Shown one piece after another: positions 18,934 to 32,500 of a stretch of 64,000 bases of DNA. Source of the DNA: Kluyveromyces lactis (taxonomy: Eukaryota; Ascomycota; Saccharomycetes; Saccharomycetales; Saccharomycetaceae); the NCBI RefSeq assembly GCF_000002515.2, contig NC_006037.1, positions 496,001 through 560,000 of the forward strand. Reading direction: 5' to 3'. Under the pieces are notes generated by a model that made no database searches, was not told the origin of the DNA, and worked only from the letters and a program-made list of their open reading frames with translations. The position numbers and the translations under genes are program-made. Position 1 is the stretch's first letter. Each line of letters opens with the position of its first letter.

Positions 18934-20219
18934 TTATTCGTAGATATCCAGTAGCTTGTACAGTAGAGGACATATCAATATCACGGTGGCTGGAATTCCT
19001 GCATAGATTATGGATCTTCCAATAACATCAATATTGGCCAATGGCGTAAATAGTCTCACTTCTGCACTTTCCTGATGTTGCTTTAGCTCCTCCTTCGTGA
19101 ATGGACGATCATCTCCTATCGTCTTTGACAAAAACCAGTATATCACCTTTTTACTCAACGTTTTCCATGTCAACACTGCTAGAATACCAACTATAATTCT
19201 TAAAACGGTACCGGTGATCCCAATTCTGGAATAACTGAAAGGCATCACGTATAACTCACTGTCATAAACTCTTGGACTTAGCCAGTCGCTACATTCTATT
19301 CCCATTATCACACCAATAAATGCAACACTATCCTCTATGCATGGACATTCGTCAATGGGTCTAGCATGGAATTTCAACAGTGCTGCCCCAGTGATGATGC
19401 TTAATATAGGATACCAAACACCACTTTGTATGGTGAACTTATCAAAATCCAGGTAGCTATTGGTGAATACTCTGATCGCACAGCAGAATATCCCGATCGT
19501 TATACCACTGGTGATATCCAATATACCATGCATCCCACAATAGATTCTGCCTAAAGTCAAGATAAAGAAGTATAATGCAGTCATAATATAAAGATAATTC
19601 TCAAATACTCGTGGGAAACGCTCAGTTGTGAAATATACCATACAGTCAACAGACTAACACCAGTAGCATTTGCAGTATGTGAGCTTGGTGCACCATATTC
19701 TTTCGTGGTATAGTCACTCAATGTGATACGATGAACAGGTGGGGACTTAGGCCTAGGTAAACACCAGTAATCCTTGAAATGTCCACTAAGATAAATTGAG
19801 TAACCCAAAATATACACTAAATCTCTTGTCACAACGCTGAATCCTGTCCAACGTGGTATTGGTAACATCACCACGTAAAATGTATGAGATCCCATAATTG
19901 CTGTAAATGCAAAAAATACGTCCATAGGCTTGCTTCTCAAATGAGCTTGAATCCATAAGATAATAGCTTCTGTATGAGTCAATTCGATCACTTTCAACAA
20001 GGATTGTCTGCATTCAAATCGAAACTTTGACATATGCGGCTTGAAATGATCTGGATCATGATTCCCTGGGTCAGAGTATGGATGTTTACCATCAAATACG
20101 TTCAAATGTGAAAAGGAAAAAACTCTTTGCCGAGTCTGTACCTTAGCTGTCTTGTCGCTGATAAGCGTGCCCTTACTGCTGGTGTCCATTGTAGTCATTG
20201 TGTTTTTTTCTTGGCACAT
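18934..20219 (-). CDS. LCB3: dihydrosphingosine-1-phosphate phosphatase, apparent frameshift
   Basis: Lcb3/Ysr3 are ER membrane phosphatases that recycle long-chain base phosphates into ceramide synthesis. The gene is plainly recognisable over its whole length (about 428 codons; S. cerevisiae 409) but lies in two overlapping frames. The 5' frame (ATG at 20219 or 20198) carries SKFRFECRQ, MGSHTFYVVMLPIPRW, and the catalytic motifs KDYWCLPRP and PSSHTAN. The 3' frame carries the third motif, GRIYCGMHGILD, and ends GRSIIYAGIPATVILICPLLYKLLDIYE, like Lcb3. The switch lies between about 19585 and 19655, and the lengths agree with a one-base change. No other damage is seen, so a sequencing error or recent mutation is likelier than an old pseudogene. 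The neighbours DYN1 (YKR054C) and the YJL133C-A-like gene fit both duplicates of S. cerevisiae. Confidence 0.85.
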
Positions 20220-20513
20220 GTAGGCGATTTCTCTGCTGTTCTTCCATTCCAGTCTCGTGAGCAAGTTTTAAATGTTTCTAAAGGCTGTTTTTGATTTTAA
20301 AGGTTTTTTTCAGTGATTCTCGCAGTAAGTCATCATACCTAAAGCAGGGGAAAAAACAAATTGACATGCAATGAAGTGAATGGATAACTTTATTGAGAAT
20401 CATAGTTTTGATATGACTATCTTTCAGAACTCAAGTGCTCTCTAATAACATGATACGCTTTAAGTGTTCTAAATAAATAGATATATTATAGAAGGAGCTT
20501 GGTCATTCTTACA
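20220..20513. other. LCB3 promoter / DYN1 3' region
   Basis: AT-rich, 294 bases. It must hold the end of DYN1 and the LCB3 promoter; I see no distinct element. Confidence 0.5.
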
Positions 20514-23500
20514 TCATTTTACATCCAGTTGATCTGACCCGGCATCCATAGCGACTAAATCGGACATGCAAGATACTGCCTGCATGAACGATATTCTCTC
20601 CAAATTTCCCTTAGGAACTGATAGCCAGATATCTTTGTGTTCGATTGTCCATGGCAAATTATTTAGCCATTCCGTAATTCCATGCATTGAGTGTTTGGAA
20701 GAGGGGGACCCTACATCACCAATTATATTACTGTTAGCCTTGAAACTACCCTCGTGCATGATCGAAGCAGTTAAGTTCATAATCCATTGATACAATTCAT
20801 CCCTCTTGTCCAACCTATTGCAGTATATGAGCTTTCCAACAATAAATCTTAGTTTTGGCCAATCAATTGCCTCATTGTCGACACAGTTTTCCACCGCATT
20901 AATGGCTAGCTCCAGATCTAAATCATGGTATTCGACGTCTTTGGTAGTGATTTTCACGCGCTCCAAAAGCAACGAGTGTATCCAGCAGACCAAGTGTTTT
21001 AAGTATAAGCCCGTTCCTTCGACGGGTTTCTTTTGAATAATTAGCTCCCAGAATTTTTTGACTTTGTATAATACTCCAGATTCGCCTTCGTAAGCTATCT
21101 TCGTACTATACTGTAAAAGTTGAGAACTTGGATGTATGCTATCTTGTAAGCTACAAGTCATAAACAATTTGAAGTTTTCGTTGCTATTGGAAATAATCTG
21201 CTTTAAGTACTTTGGCAATATTTCATTACACCACGTCAAGGACATTTGGATGTTCTGTAGTAAGACCCAACCACCAACTTCAACACAGTCGTTCAACGTT
21301 TCTTCAGCTATTTTACAGGATTCTGAAGATCCCATGGCAATTGTTGTTATTTTTTTTTGGAGTTGTTCCGCAAGCTTCTTTATCATAAATGACCCATCAA
21401 CACCTTTATCCGCCCCGACTAATAGAATATTGGAGCGAGTATTCTTCGAGAGGAAGTCACTTATTTCCCAGGGTTGTTCTTTCATGATTGTCAAGATCAT
21501 TTGTGATAATCCATCTTTCGCATCTCCGACAAGTAAACCCTCCTTAAACTCAGTAAATCGTTCGGATAGTTGCGGTTGCGTCCTGAGAAGGTCTATATTC
21601 GATCTGATCATTTTCCACTCTTCGACTGTTCGTGTACTTTCCATTGAATACATCTGGAGTTCCATTAAACGTGCGGCAAAAGAGAGCCTATCATTCTCTA
21701 AAAACATTGGGCCAAAAGCACAAAACATTAAGCGGATTAGTACAGACAAAATTTTATTCGGTTTATTGGGCTTGCTGTTAACAAGTTCGTCTGAATTTTC
21801 AAGTACGTACCGAAATACTGTCAAAAACTCATTCACTTCAACATCATAAAACCAATGCTTTTTGATACGCACCCATTCTAAAAGCTCGAATATCTGGACA
21901 GCTATGGTAGAGATAGGAGAAAATTCTGTTATTGCTGATTCCTGTTCAAGTACAAGTGACTGTATCTTCGATATCTCGGTAGACATTGTCCCAGCTTCTA
22001 CTTTTAGGTTCTCCAGCGTTTTTAGCAATTCTTCATTTTCGAGAATATTACTTTCAGAAGAATTTAGAAGCCCCAATAGTCTGTTTCCTAGTTCCCTCAA
22101 TCTAAGCTGACAGGTTGAGTCCTTCTCAAGAAGTAGCTTTCTTTCATTCTGGATTGTAGGTAGCTCATTTGTCAGGATATCTTGTAGGGTCTGAGATTCA
22201 AGGTTGCCTTTTGTTATAGTAAAGTTGAACGCTTTTGTTTTAGTTAAGACGTAATTGGGGACGCGCCAACTTTTGTCACGAGAGTATATAATCATTCTAA
22301 AGTCATTGGAAACATCTAAATCTCTGATAGAGTCACCAAGTTCGATGCTTCGCCTGCCCCCAACGTTCTGAAATTCCTGTTTCAAAACTTTAGTAACAAA
22401 GGGATCAAAGAATTCACCATCTTGAATCAACAAAACTCCTCCGAATCTCAAGGTATTTTCCAAACTCTTGCTGAAATTTTGATCCAAGAAACTTGTCATC
22501 ACGAGTTTCGAGCCGTAAACTGCATACAAAACATCTAGTATATTCCCCTCCGGATCTAGTATCAATGGATATTTCTCTATGGTAGGCGAAACAACGGCTG
22601 AAAAAGTTTCTATCGCAAATTCGTCTTCAGAGAGGCCATTTTCGATCCAGAATGACTTATTTTCAAGGCTCACCCTCTTAGCAAGATTATTGAAGGATTG
22701 GTCGTAAGCAATATCTGATGTAGCCAAAATCATTTTCCATTTTCCCACTAATTCTGCTCTCGTTTTGAAGTCATGAGTAAAGCAATAAGCAGAATATAGG
22801 GAAGATAGTATGGTGTCTCCTAGAAGATTTTTTTTCACTTCTGTAAATTGTCTGGTCTCAAAAGTCCATCTTTCCTTTTCAGAGTTCAAGCTCTCGAGAA
22901 GGGTGGTTGACTTGGACACTTTACTCTCAACTAAAGACATTTCGGACTTTAAAACTTCAATGTCCCGGATAATTTTACTGTACAACTCCTTTGACTTTTC
23001 TATTTGCTCTTGCAATTCATTAATCATTTCATCTGCGGCTAAAACTTTCGCTCTAGTTCTTAGAATCTCATCTTCAAGAATCTGTAAATCCCTTTGCAAT
23101 GGGCCTACTCTTGTGAGAGCATCAGAGAACAAGATCTGAGCTTCGATCCACAAATACAAAGGACCACAGGCCTGACTAGCTCTGAGTACATTTTCATACT
23201 TGAAATTTGATCTGTTCAAATAGTGCGTCTGAATATAATGCTTCAGTTCTTGTGAAAGCATTGTTTCCGTTTCAAATGTCACAATTCTAGCAATAAAGTC
23301 ATCTTTTCGAATGGTTTGTTGTATGTCCTTCCATGTACCAATTTGGAAACCTAGAAGAACGCACACTGCTTCTAAAGTGATTTTAACAGCTTCAGGAGGA
23401 TTAATCATAGTTCTCAATTCAGTTAGTTGTTGTTTTTTAATGTTTTTCACTCCTCTTTGAGCTTCTAAAATGGCGGGCTCAGCTTTTGCTAGGTCATTCA

Positions 23501-26500
23501 TTACCACGTCCCTTCTTTTGGAAATTTCTTGTTCTTGAAGGTTGAGAATCTTTTGAATCTCGATTGATGCTTCTTGCTTTCTTTCAGATTCATTTTGATC
23601 ATGTAACATCTGGTCCAATGTTTTTCTCGCTTCAATCTTCTTTTCTTGAAGGATATTTTTTTTACTTTCCATCTCTTTATTTAACTTCTTAACCATTATA
23701 ACACTTTCTTTTAGTTTGATAAGTCCATTCCTAATAAACCTTTGATTATTATCAGATTCAGTTAGTTTTTTTGTGTATTCTATTCGTAGAACCTTTAAAG
23801 AATCTAGAAAAAGGGCAGGAGATGGATATGGGACATCATACGAAGAGTAATAGTCCTTGAAAACAGAGTAGAATATTTCAGTAACTTTTGAGCGAAGGCT
23901 GTCTGATGATATTTGTCCCACAGTATCAGAAGCTTCCATCGTTTGATCTAGCGGAATTTTATCAATAAAGTGCTTCGCAACCTGTATAAGTGTACCATTC
24001 TTCCATGTCCCCATCCATGTCAAAACGCAACGATTGAACAACGCAGGTGATGTCATAATGTTTGCTGAATTTGACTTCTTCGGATCACTGATCTTTATGA
24101 CAACATGCAAATTTTTGGAAATTTGTTCGGTGAACCAATCATACATGCTTTGTTCGGTATCTAATACAGTTCGTGGCAAGAATGGGCTACCTCTTATTTT
24201 TGCAATAAGGCTATCGTAATCTTCAGCTTGGAAAAGACCAGGTATGTCAGAATTTGCTAATAAAGTGTTGAGCCGCTCTACGAAAGAAGCTTCCACCATG
24301 TTGGATTCATCGAGAATCATGCAAACTTTTTTATTCTCAACTCCACTTTCCACTAGAACATGCCTCAAAAAGGCATCAAATTCCAATAGATTGTAATTTC
24401 GGTGCACAAGGGGAATTCTGACATCAATTCCGTTTAACCAAGCAACAAACCTTGTAATGGTTGTTTTCCCGCTGCCGCTGGGTGCAACTAATATACCGTG
24501 ACCTTGAACTTGTTTCAAAATTCTGTCTACATTTAACATCGCATAAAGCATCTCATTATGAAGAATTATATCATAGCTCAAAACTTCTTCACAAAAAGTC
24601 TTTAATCTCTCAGAAACAAAACTTCGAATTTTGTTCAAATCTGATTGCTCATATTTCATGTTCAACCAGTTGCAGAAAACGAATGATGGTTGAATAATAT
24701 CTGTTATATTTTGTAACGGGAATTCCGATGAAACGGCATCAACTAAGAATTTATCAAACAGATGTCGTTCTTCTTCGGACACTAATCTGTCTGAAAATAT
24801 CCGTCTAGACTCATAGGCCCATATTTTTATTAATTGAGGTAAGTCGACCATTTCAGAGCTGCTGATGGCATGATAGACACCTCTCACCCATCTAGTAAGT
24901 TCTCTGGGAGAGAAAATGTAATGATATTGCTGTTGTACAGTGAATTGTTTTTTACATTCAAAATAGATCTCAACAGACACTCTGGCAAGGTTATCGGCAT
25001 AGTCCTTTTTGATAGAACTAGCTTTAAGGACGGATCTGAAAAAAGTTTGATAGATATGAAGTAAAGATTCCTTTGAGGGGTAGTCAACCATGATTATGGC
25101 AGCATGGCGAGTAAATCTTTTGGTCATTTTGCTTCTTCCCGGATCACTAGATGGATTACAGGCAGCAACTATTTGGATGTTCTTTAAAGAAACCCATTTG
25201 TTATCTTTCGGACTCCAAAATCCATTCTTTTCTAGCAGCTGACGCAAAAACAAGATGATTGGCTGAGAACCATACTTGTCTGGTTTCGGAAGATTAATTT
25301 CATCGCAGAAGAATACTAACTGTTTTCCAAATGATACGGGCTGCATTATTAGTCCTTCTGCTGTCGACTTGTATGTAGTATGCTGTTCTATAGTTTTCAA
25401 AAAAGATTCCACAGTAGTATCTTTAGAGAAGTTCATTCCTACTAGCATATGGTCCTCCGATTGCTTTAATGCACTTTGAAGAGTCATAGTTTTTCCTGAA
25501 CCTGGAGGGCCGCATAAGATTAACGGCTGATGCTGTTTAAGTAGTGTGAAAAGTATAGCCTCGTGTCTATAAGTGTCCACGGTAGGTATGATAAGGTCAG
25601 GTAACAAAACTTGGTGAGCCTCTAATTCTGTGTTTTGGAGGTTTCTTTTATGCGGTAGGAGTTCAGCTGACACCGGTGAAACCTCGTAGTCTAATATCAA
25701 ACCATTAACCGGCGGTAGTCCATGGGACTGTAAGTGTGATTGGATGAAGGAAGAGAACACGATTTTATCATCTACAGGACAGTCTCCTGCAAAAGCCCAT
25801 ACAATACTCAAAGCGCTGTGTCTTAAGATGAAGAGCTTGAAAATTGAAGAGGTCATTTTGGAAAGATCATTAAAATATGAGACATAAGGATTGCATATCA
25901 AATTAGAATATACTTTCGCAATTCTGTTGATATCAAAATCTAATATGTGATTTAGGTCAGCGCTCTTCCGGAGTATTAATTCAAAATCTTCCGGACAGAA
26001 AATTGAATCCGAGATTTCGAGCATACTGTCTTTTAGTTTCGTCGCTGACGGCCCATAGTTTGGGGTGGAATTGAACAGTCTATTATAAGTGGAGCAAAAC
26101 AAGTTATGAGGAGAAATTATGTTCTTATTAAACCATAGCATACCGCATCTGCTGATTGTTGCAGGAGTTGCGAATGTTAAATCCTCAACTTCAAATACAA
26201 TATGGAGGTGGTGAGGGATATCCAAACGTTCGCCGTTCGGAAGGGTAAATACCTTGTTATCGTCAAGAGCACTGTTCAAGGTCTCTGCATAAATCGGATC
26301 TAAATCACTATCGAATATTATCCAGATATTTGCATTCTCATATTCATCAAGATAATCTTCGTTTATTTCCCTGAGAATCGTCGTAAACAACCCATCTTGC
26401 CACTCGAACGTGACAGGATCAAGATTCCCATACAATTGCTCCTTTTTTAGCGCTTTGGAATCAATGGTGTAAATTACATTTGATTTTTTAGTAGTATTTT

Positions 26501-29500
26501 GCACCATTTCCATCGTGGCGTTGAGTACTGTCGTTTTGCCACATCCAGCTTCACCGACAAGTATCACACCTTGTTGAGATTTTTGGACTTCGTAAAGTTG
26601 CTGACACTTTTTGTAGAACGAATCATTGAAGGTGATATGTTGCTTCTCACAAAATTCAATAACAATCTCTTCCAGGTCATGTCCTTTCACCGAACTGAAA
26701 TTCTTTGGGAAAAATCTATTCCAAGCAGTTTCAAAAATTGCTTCATCTTCCTCTAATAGCTTGGGAGTTATAATATTCCAAATGCTTCTAAGAAGAATCG
26801 CATGGTTCGGTATTCCCTCATTCTGCATGAGCTGCAAGTTGCAATTCCGAATCACGGACTTTATTGCCCTTAAACCAAAGTCATAATGTGATTGACATGA
26901 AGTTTTTGATTCGAGCTCAGCAAAAAATGACACTAGTTGAGAAGAAGTGCCTTTTGCGTCTTCAAAACCCATGGTATTGAGTAGTGTCTCTATTATTATC
27001 ACCGTCTGAGGAGCAGACATTGTAAACTCTCTGAACATTCTCTTTAAATTTCCAGGTAATTGTGATCTTCCTGCGTAACCTAAATTCATGGTAATAAAGA
27101 TTGCAGTGTTACGATGTATTAATCCATTTCTTTCGAGTATCGATAATTTCCTGTCTTCACTTATCATAGAAGATTGAATAGCTTCAATTTGGGAGGAAAC
27201 GGCACTCAAAAGATCTGCTTTTAAACGATTAAATTCATCAAAGCAACCCCAAGCGCCAACCTGAGCTATACCAAACAATATTCTGGCCATGGAGCGATAA
27301 TCGAAGGTATCATCACAGTTAAACACTAAAACAAAACGTCCAAGTCTTTTCGCCAAATATTTAACAGATTCTGTTTTCCCTGTACCAGCGGGACCAAAGG
27401 GTGATCCTCCCAGATTATTAGACAAGGCATGTAGCATTGTGGCAAAAAAGGTTTGAAGTGTAGGTGTTTGAACTAGTGTCTCCGGTACACCCACATATTC
27501 AAATCCATACTGAACCTCGATTCCTGTCTGGACTATTTTCACTGTTTCTAGTGCAGCAGCGCTAGTGTCGATGTAAAACTTCTGGGTTTCATTCCAAGTG
27601 ACTTCTTTGTTTTCAGCAGTTTTCAAAAGTAAGGTCATTTCCTTCAATCCAAACATTTCAGAAAGCAAAGAGTCGATTAGTGTGTGTCTACACATTCCAT
27701 CCGCAGCTCTTTTTCGGATAGATAGTCTTTTGATAGCATCAGTAAAGTCGTCAATTAGGTTTCCCAGGTCGTCTGGTCTCATTGTTTGAGCACGTTCCGT
27801 CCAATTTACCAACATACATAACCATATTACCTGGAATGGATACTCATCTATTAAAGAATCTAGATCTTTCAATGAGTACTTTCTATAGCACGCAGTAGCT
27901 AAAGTAGACAAGGTATGCTTCAATTCCTTTTCTAGGGATGACAACCACTGGTACGCTGGTGTTTGGGGTGTAACTTTGACGTCATTAATAAGGCTTAATC
28001 GTTCTCCCTCAATTGAGTAAATTGCTGTAATAGAATTGTCTACAATTTCCAATCTCCCAACGGATCCAAACATCTTTCTCATTTGATTGGATAAAAACTC
28101 AAAGTCTGTACTAAATCCTATTAATTGTAAGAGATCTTCGTTACCAATGAAATAGAATCTTGGAAAAAGCTCTCGTTGTGATTCAAGAAAATCATTTAAA
28201 GACTTTCTAACTCGGGTGAGTGATTCTAATAGTGACCGCAAGGCGTTAATATAATCGGAGTGGTAAAGTACATCCATCGCAATTTTAGCAGTTTGAAGCG
28301 TGTTAAAAAGAATGTTGAGATCTGAAGTAAGCACAGAAAATTGAGCAGCTTCTACGGAAAGCAGTGCCTTTAGAGAGCTGCCTTCATTAAGTACACCGTA
28401 TAAGTAGCACCATTGCTTCTGGATTTCTAAGCCAGTCATAAGGATTTCGGAAAAATCTGTCAACTTCGTCTCTAACTCGTAGATCTCTTGGTCAAAAATC
28501 TTGTAAAACTGAGAGTTCTTCATAGAAAGTAGCGTATTAATATCATCTGTTGCCGTAGTGAAAAGACTAGACCAGTTTTTTATTAGCTTATGGCCACTTT
28601 GATGGATAAAACTGTCGATTGTAACTTCCTTCCATTTATCTCTCATATCTTTCAACGTAGAAGCAAGCACTTCTTCATCTTTGGCCTGATTCACAATATT
28701 ATTTAATTCGTTTTCGTTGACCGACACACTCAATGAGAGAACGTCAATAAGGGAAAAAGACTGGGAATCAAGTGTCGTTGCAGGTGGTTCCCAAGACCCG
28801 AACTTTTGGAAAATGCAGCACCAGTGTTTCGCTTTTAGAGGGGCACTTTTTAGATTTTGTAGAGTTTTCATGGCAGAAAGAACAGAGTTGATGGATTGTA
28901 GGAGATTTTGAAATACAGAGTACTGTAACACGTTGGATGGAAGATTGTTTGTATCATCATATAGAGTCTGCAAGCGCTGTTTTACGTCGCCTATAGCAAC
29001 GGAATTCCACGTCTGGTTAAGAATATCTTGCATTGAATTCCATAGTGTTCCAACCGACAACCACATAGCTTTGTAATTTTGTATTTCCGTCAGAATATCC
29101 TGGAGATGGAAATTTACCGTAGTTGGGATCAATAGCACTTTAGCTGTCTTGAGAAGATCATGGATTTGATTTTTGGTTGCATTTACCGAATCCTCGAAGG
29201 AAGCAATAACGGCAAGCGCTTCCGCAGGATCTGTTTCAGACCCTACGGGCTTTCGGTTCTTCCAACCTTGAATGAGAGACTCTGATACTAATTTTAATCT
29301 TTCAATTTCACTATCCAGTTTGGTTGCGATAATGTCGCGATTCTCTGTCACTAAATTTTCTCTTTTCATACATATTTCTTTCAAAGAATCGAGGTCTGTT
29401 TTGAGCTGTTCGCAGTAGATAAAATCAGCAGGAAGATTAGCACGGACTTGCAAGAACAGTCTCTGCGAACTTTTCAAAATCGCAAACTGTTTATATGTGA

Positions 29501-32500
29501 CTTCAGACTTCGAACCGACATTATCAAGATGAATTATCATATCTGTGATGGATTTCAAAGACGAAAAACTGAGTGGCAGATCCTCAAAAAATTTACGGTC
29601 CATTGTCAATCGGTGGTGTAAATCAGTAGACAGTTGAGTGTATAATAATATCAAGTGTCTTAGTCCAAATGCGTGCCATTGATCGAATTTTGCACAACAC
29701 TGTAGTAAGGCTTGCTCTTCACTTACCTTGACGTTTATGGATGATTCTGCCTCTGTATTAAATGAGATATAATTCATAGTTTTTCTTTGCTCATAAATAT
29801 TAGTCATAAAGGCCAAGCATATTTCGATATCAGTGGAAACATTTGCCACAAATTGCTCTTCTGTGAGTGTCCACAAATATTCTGTTGTCTTCCATTTAGA
29901 TAAAATCTTACCTAAAGATGCATGAAACCTGTCTATAGAATCCATATATTCCACGATTGTTGGTTGTATATCGCTTAATATGTCAGTAAAGGTTGCCGTG
30001 TTCAAAGCAGTGCCAAAACTACACACTATCAATTTGGGCTGATTTTGTATTTTGTTTACAATGAAACTCAATCTGTTGATCCATGAACTCTTAACAGCAC
30101 AAAATGAGGGTTCAAACTGGAAAACTCCGTTGGAAAAAGTGATACGTTGTTCAATAGGTTCTAATATCAGAGACTGAATAAAATCCTTGAACTTTTGGAT
30201 CAATGTCATCCTTAATCTATGGTTTAGCATTGAAACAAAAAGTACATTATCCTCGGTGACCTCTAAGCGAAATTTGTCCACTATATATTGTAATTGTTCA
30301 GTAATATTGCCGGACGCTTCATCTAGTGAAAAGTTGTCTAAATTAAGATAATATTCTTTGACCTGAAACTCCATAGTGGAGAAATTCTCATAATCCCGCA
30401 GAAGACGGTCAACACCTTCTTCAAATCTGGCCAAATCACCAGATATGTTACTTCCATCGACAATTGTATCTATTGGAACAGTTTCCCAAGACTCTGTTAT
30501 TAGAGTTGATAAACTTTTCCAAACATCATTGACACTGTTTCGAAGGAGTGGGGTCGTGTAAGATAATTGCTTGACACCATCGACAACTAAAAAAAATGTT
30601 TGTAATTTTTCAGCAATGATAGCCGCATAAGGGTATGTGTTTCTAGTTATTCTAGACTTTCTGACTATATCGCTTGGTATGTCGTATCCTTGCCATATCA
30701 GGTTCCGTAGTGCTTTGAAAAGGGATCCTGAAGAAAAGTTGAAATTCACCTTCAATTCATAGTCTGTTTTCGATAATATGACTTTAAATACACTTTGGTC
30801 AAGTGAAAATTCCGTGTTTTGCGCATTCCATATCCATGATTCGTAAATTTTGTCAGTGCTTAGACTAGACTGGATAGAAGTGCACTCTTTCGAGATTTGG
30901 GAGCCGATCGTAGTTTTATCCCAATCTGATCCTAAGATGACTGTTAGTTTGGATGTAATCAGTTTTAATTTTTTCAAAAGCTTCTTTCGCCAAACTATGT
31001 CATGGATAATTGATTGAATATCAAATTGTTCTTCGGCAGCATTAGTTGGGGTCCAAGAGCTGATTGAATCTCTAATGAAGTTAGTATCAGTCTTAACATT
31101 GTCCAAAAGCTGATGTTGGTATTCTCTGACAGCATTCAAAACCCTAATTCTCTTTGTAAGCAATTCATATCTTTCAAATATGCTGAACATTTCCTTACTA
31201 CTGTGACAATTTTCTAATTCCTTCCGTAGAATGGCAATTAGTTCATCTTCGATTAATGAAATTTGTTGAGAATAATTTTTTTGTAAATGAACCCAAGAAA
31301 CGACATCAGCTTTTAAAACATTAACGGGCTTAACCTTATCATAAATTCTTTCTGTCCTTTCACGGAGAGGTCGGTTATCGACCGCTGTAAGAGCTTCCAG
31401 GAAAATGTGATGTTGTTCTCTGAAAGTCGATACATTTGAAATACGTTGCTTAAGTCCCTCTGTGGAGCAATTTAACTTCAAAAATATGAATTTCGCAGCT
31501 TTCTTTCGCATTAGCTCTCTTATCATCAACGTGAAATCTTTCAATTTATCTTCAAAATTATCAAGAACCATGAGAGCGTTCTCTTTAATATTTAGAAACT
31601 GTTCATAATCCATAAGTAACAGGTTTGGTAAAAGTTCCTCTGCTTTGATACAGATATCATCTGATACCTTCTCTATCAGTTTGATGGCTTTTTCTAATGG
31701 GTATTGAGTGATTTTGAGCTTTCTAATCTCGTATGCGAATTTTTCTATAGCAATATTTAAATCGGGCATTGAAGTAGCAGATGAGATGTTTTGTATGGCA
31801 AGTCCATCGAGAAAAGTTGAAAAACTTTGGGTTTCAGCTATCATGTTGGACAACCCAGTATCATTGATAAATGATGTGCTACTATAGAATCGTTTGGCCG
31901 ATACCAAAATGCTTATCGTAATTTCAACTTCCTTACAACTTAACATTTTTTCTAGTTCACGTAGAGCTGTACAGTAATTCCTCCAAAAGTTCACCTCATC
32001 TAATGCTGTTCCATCCGCTAAATTGTTTTCAAGCCTGGATATAGAATGGACTGCTTTGATCCATGAATTTGAGGTTTTTTGTAATGCATTAAGGAATGAC
32101 GAGTCATTCAATTGATCTGGAGGCAGATGTTCATCCACATTATGTGCTGTTGCTCCGTCTATGACTAACTGCTTCACTAATGGATGAATTGATTCCTCAA
32201 TGTTGGGCAACTGAATTTCTTTGTCCAGGTTTTGCAAAGAAAGGGATAAATCCTTGATTTTCCTCTTGGTATTGAGTAATGAGTCTGGTACTGTTTTGGA
32301 ATCCCTACTTCTGTTTATTACAACTTTATCGAATATTTGATACAAACCGACATCAACAAGTGTCTTTAATGTGTCGAATTGAGAATCTTGAGGTAGCATT
32401 ATGATGTTGAATTGAGATTCGATGGACGCGTCAGAATCTATTACAGACTGGTTTTTCATCACCATCAAGACATTGTTCTTCTTGAGATTTTCTGAATCTA

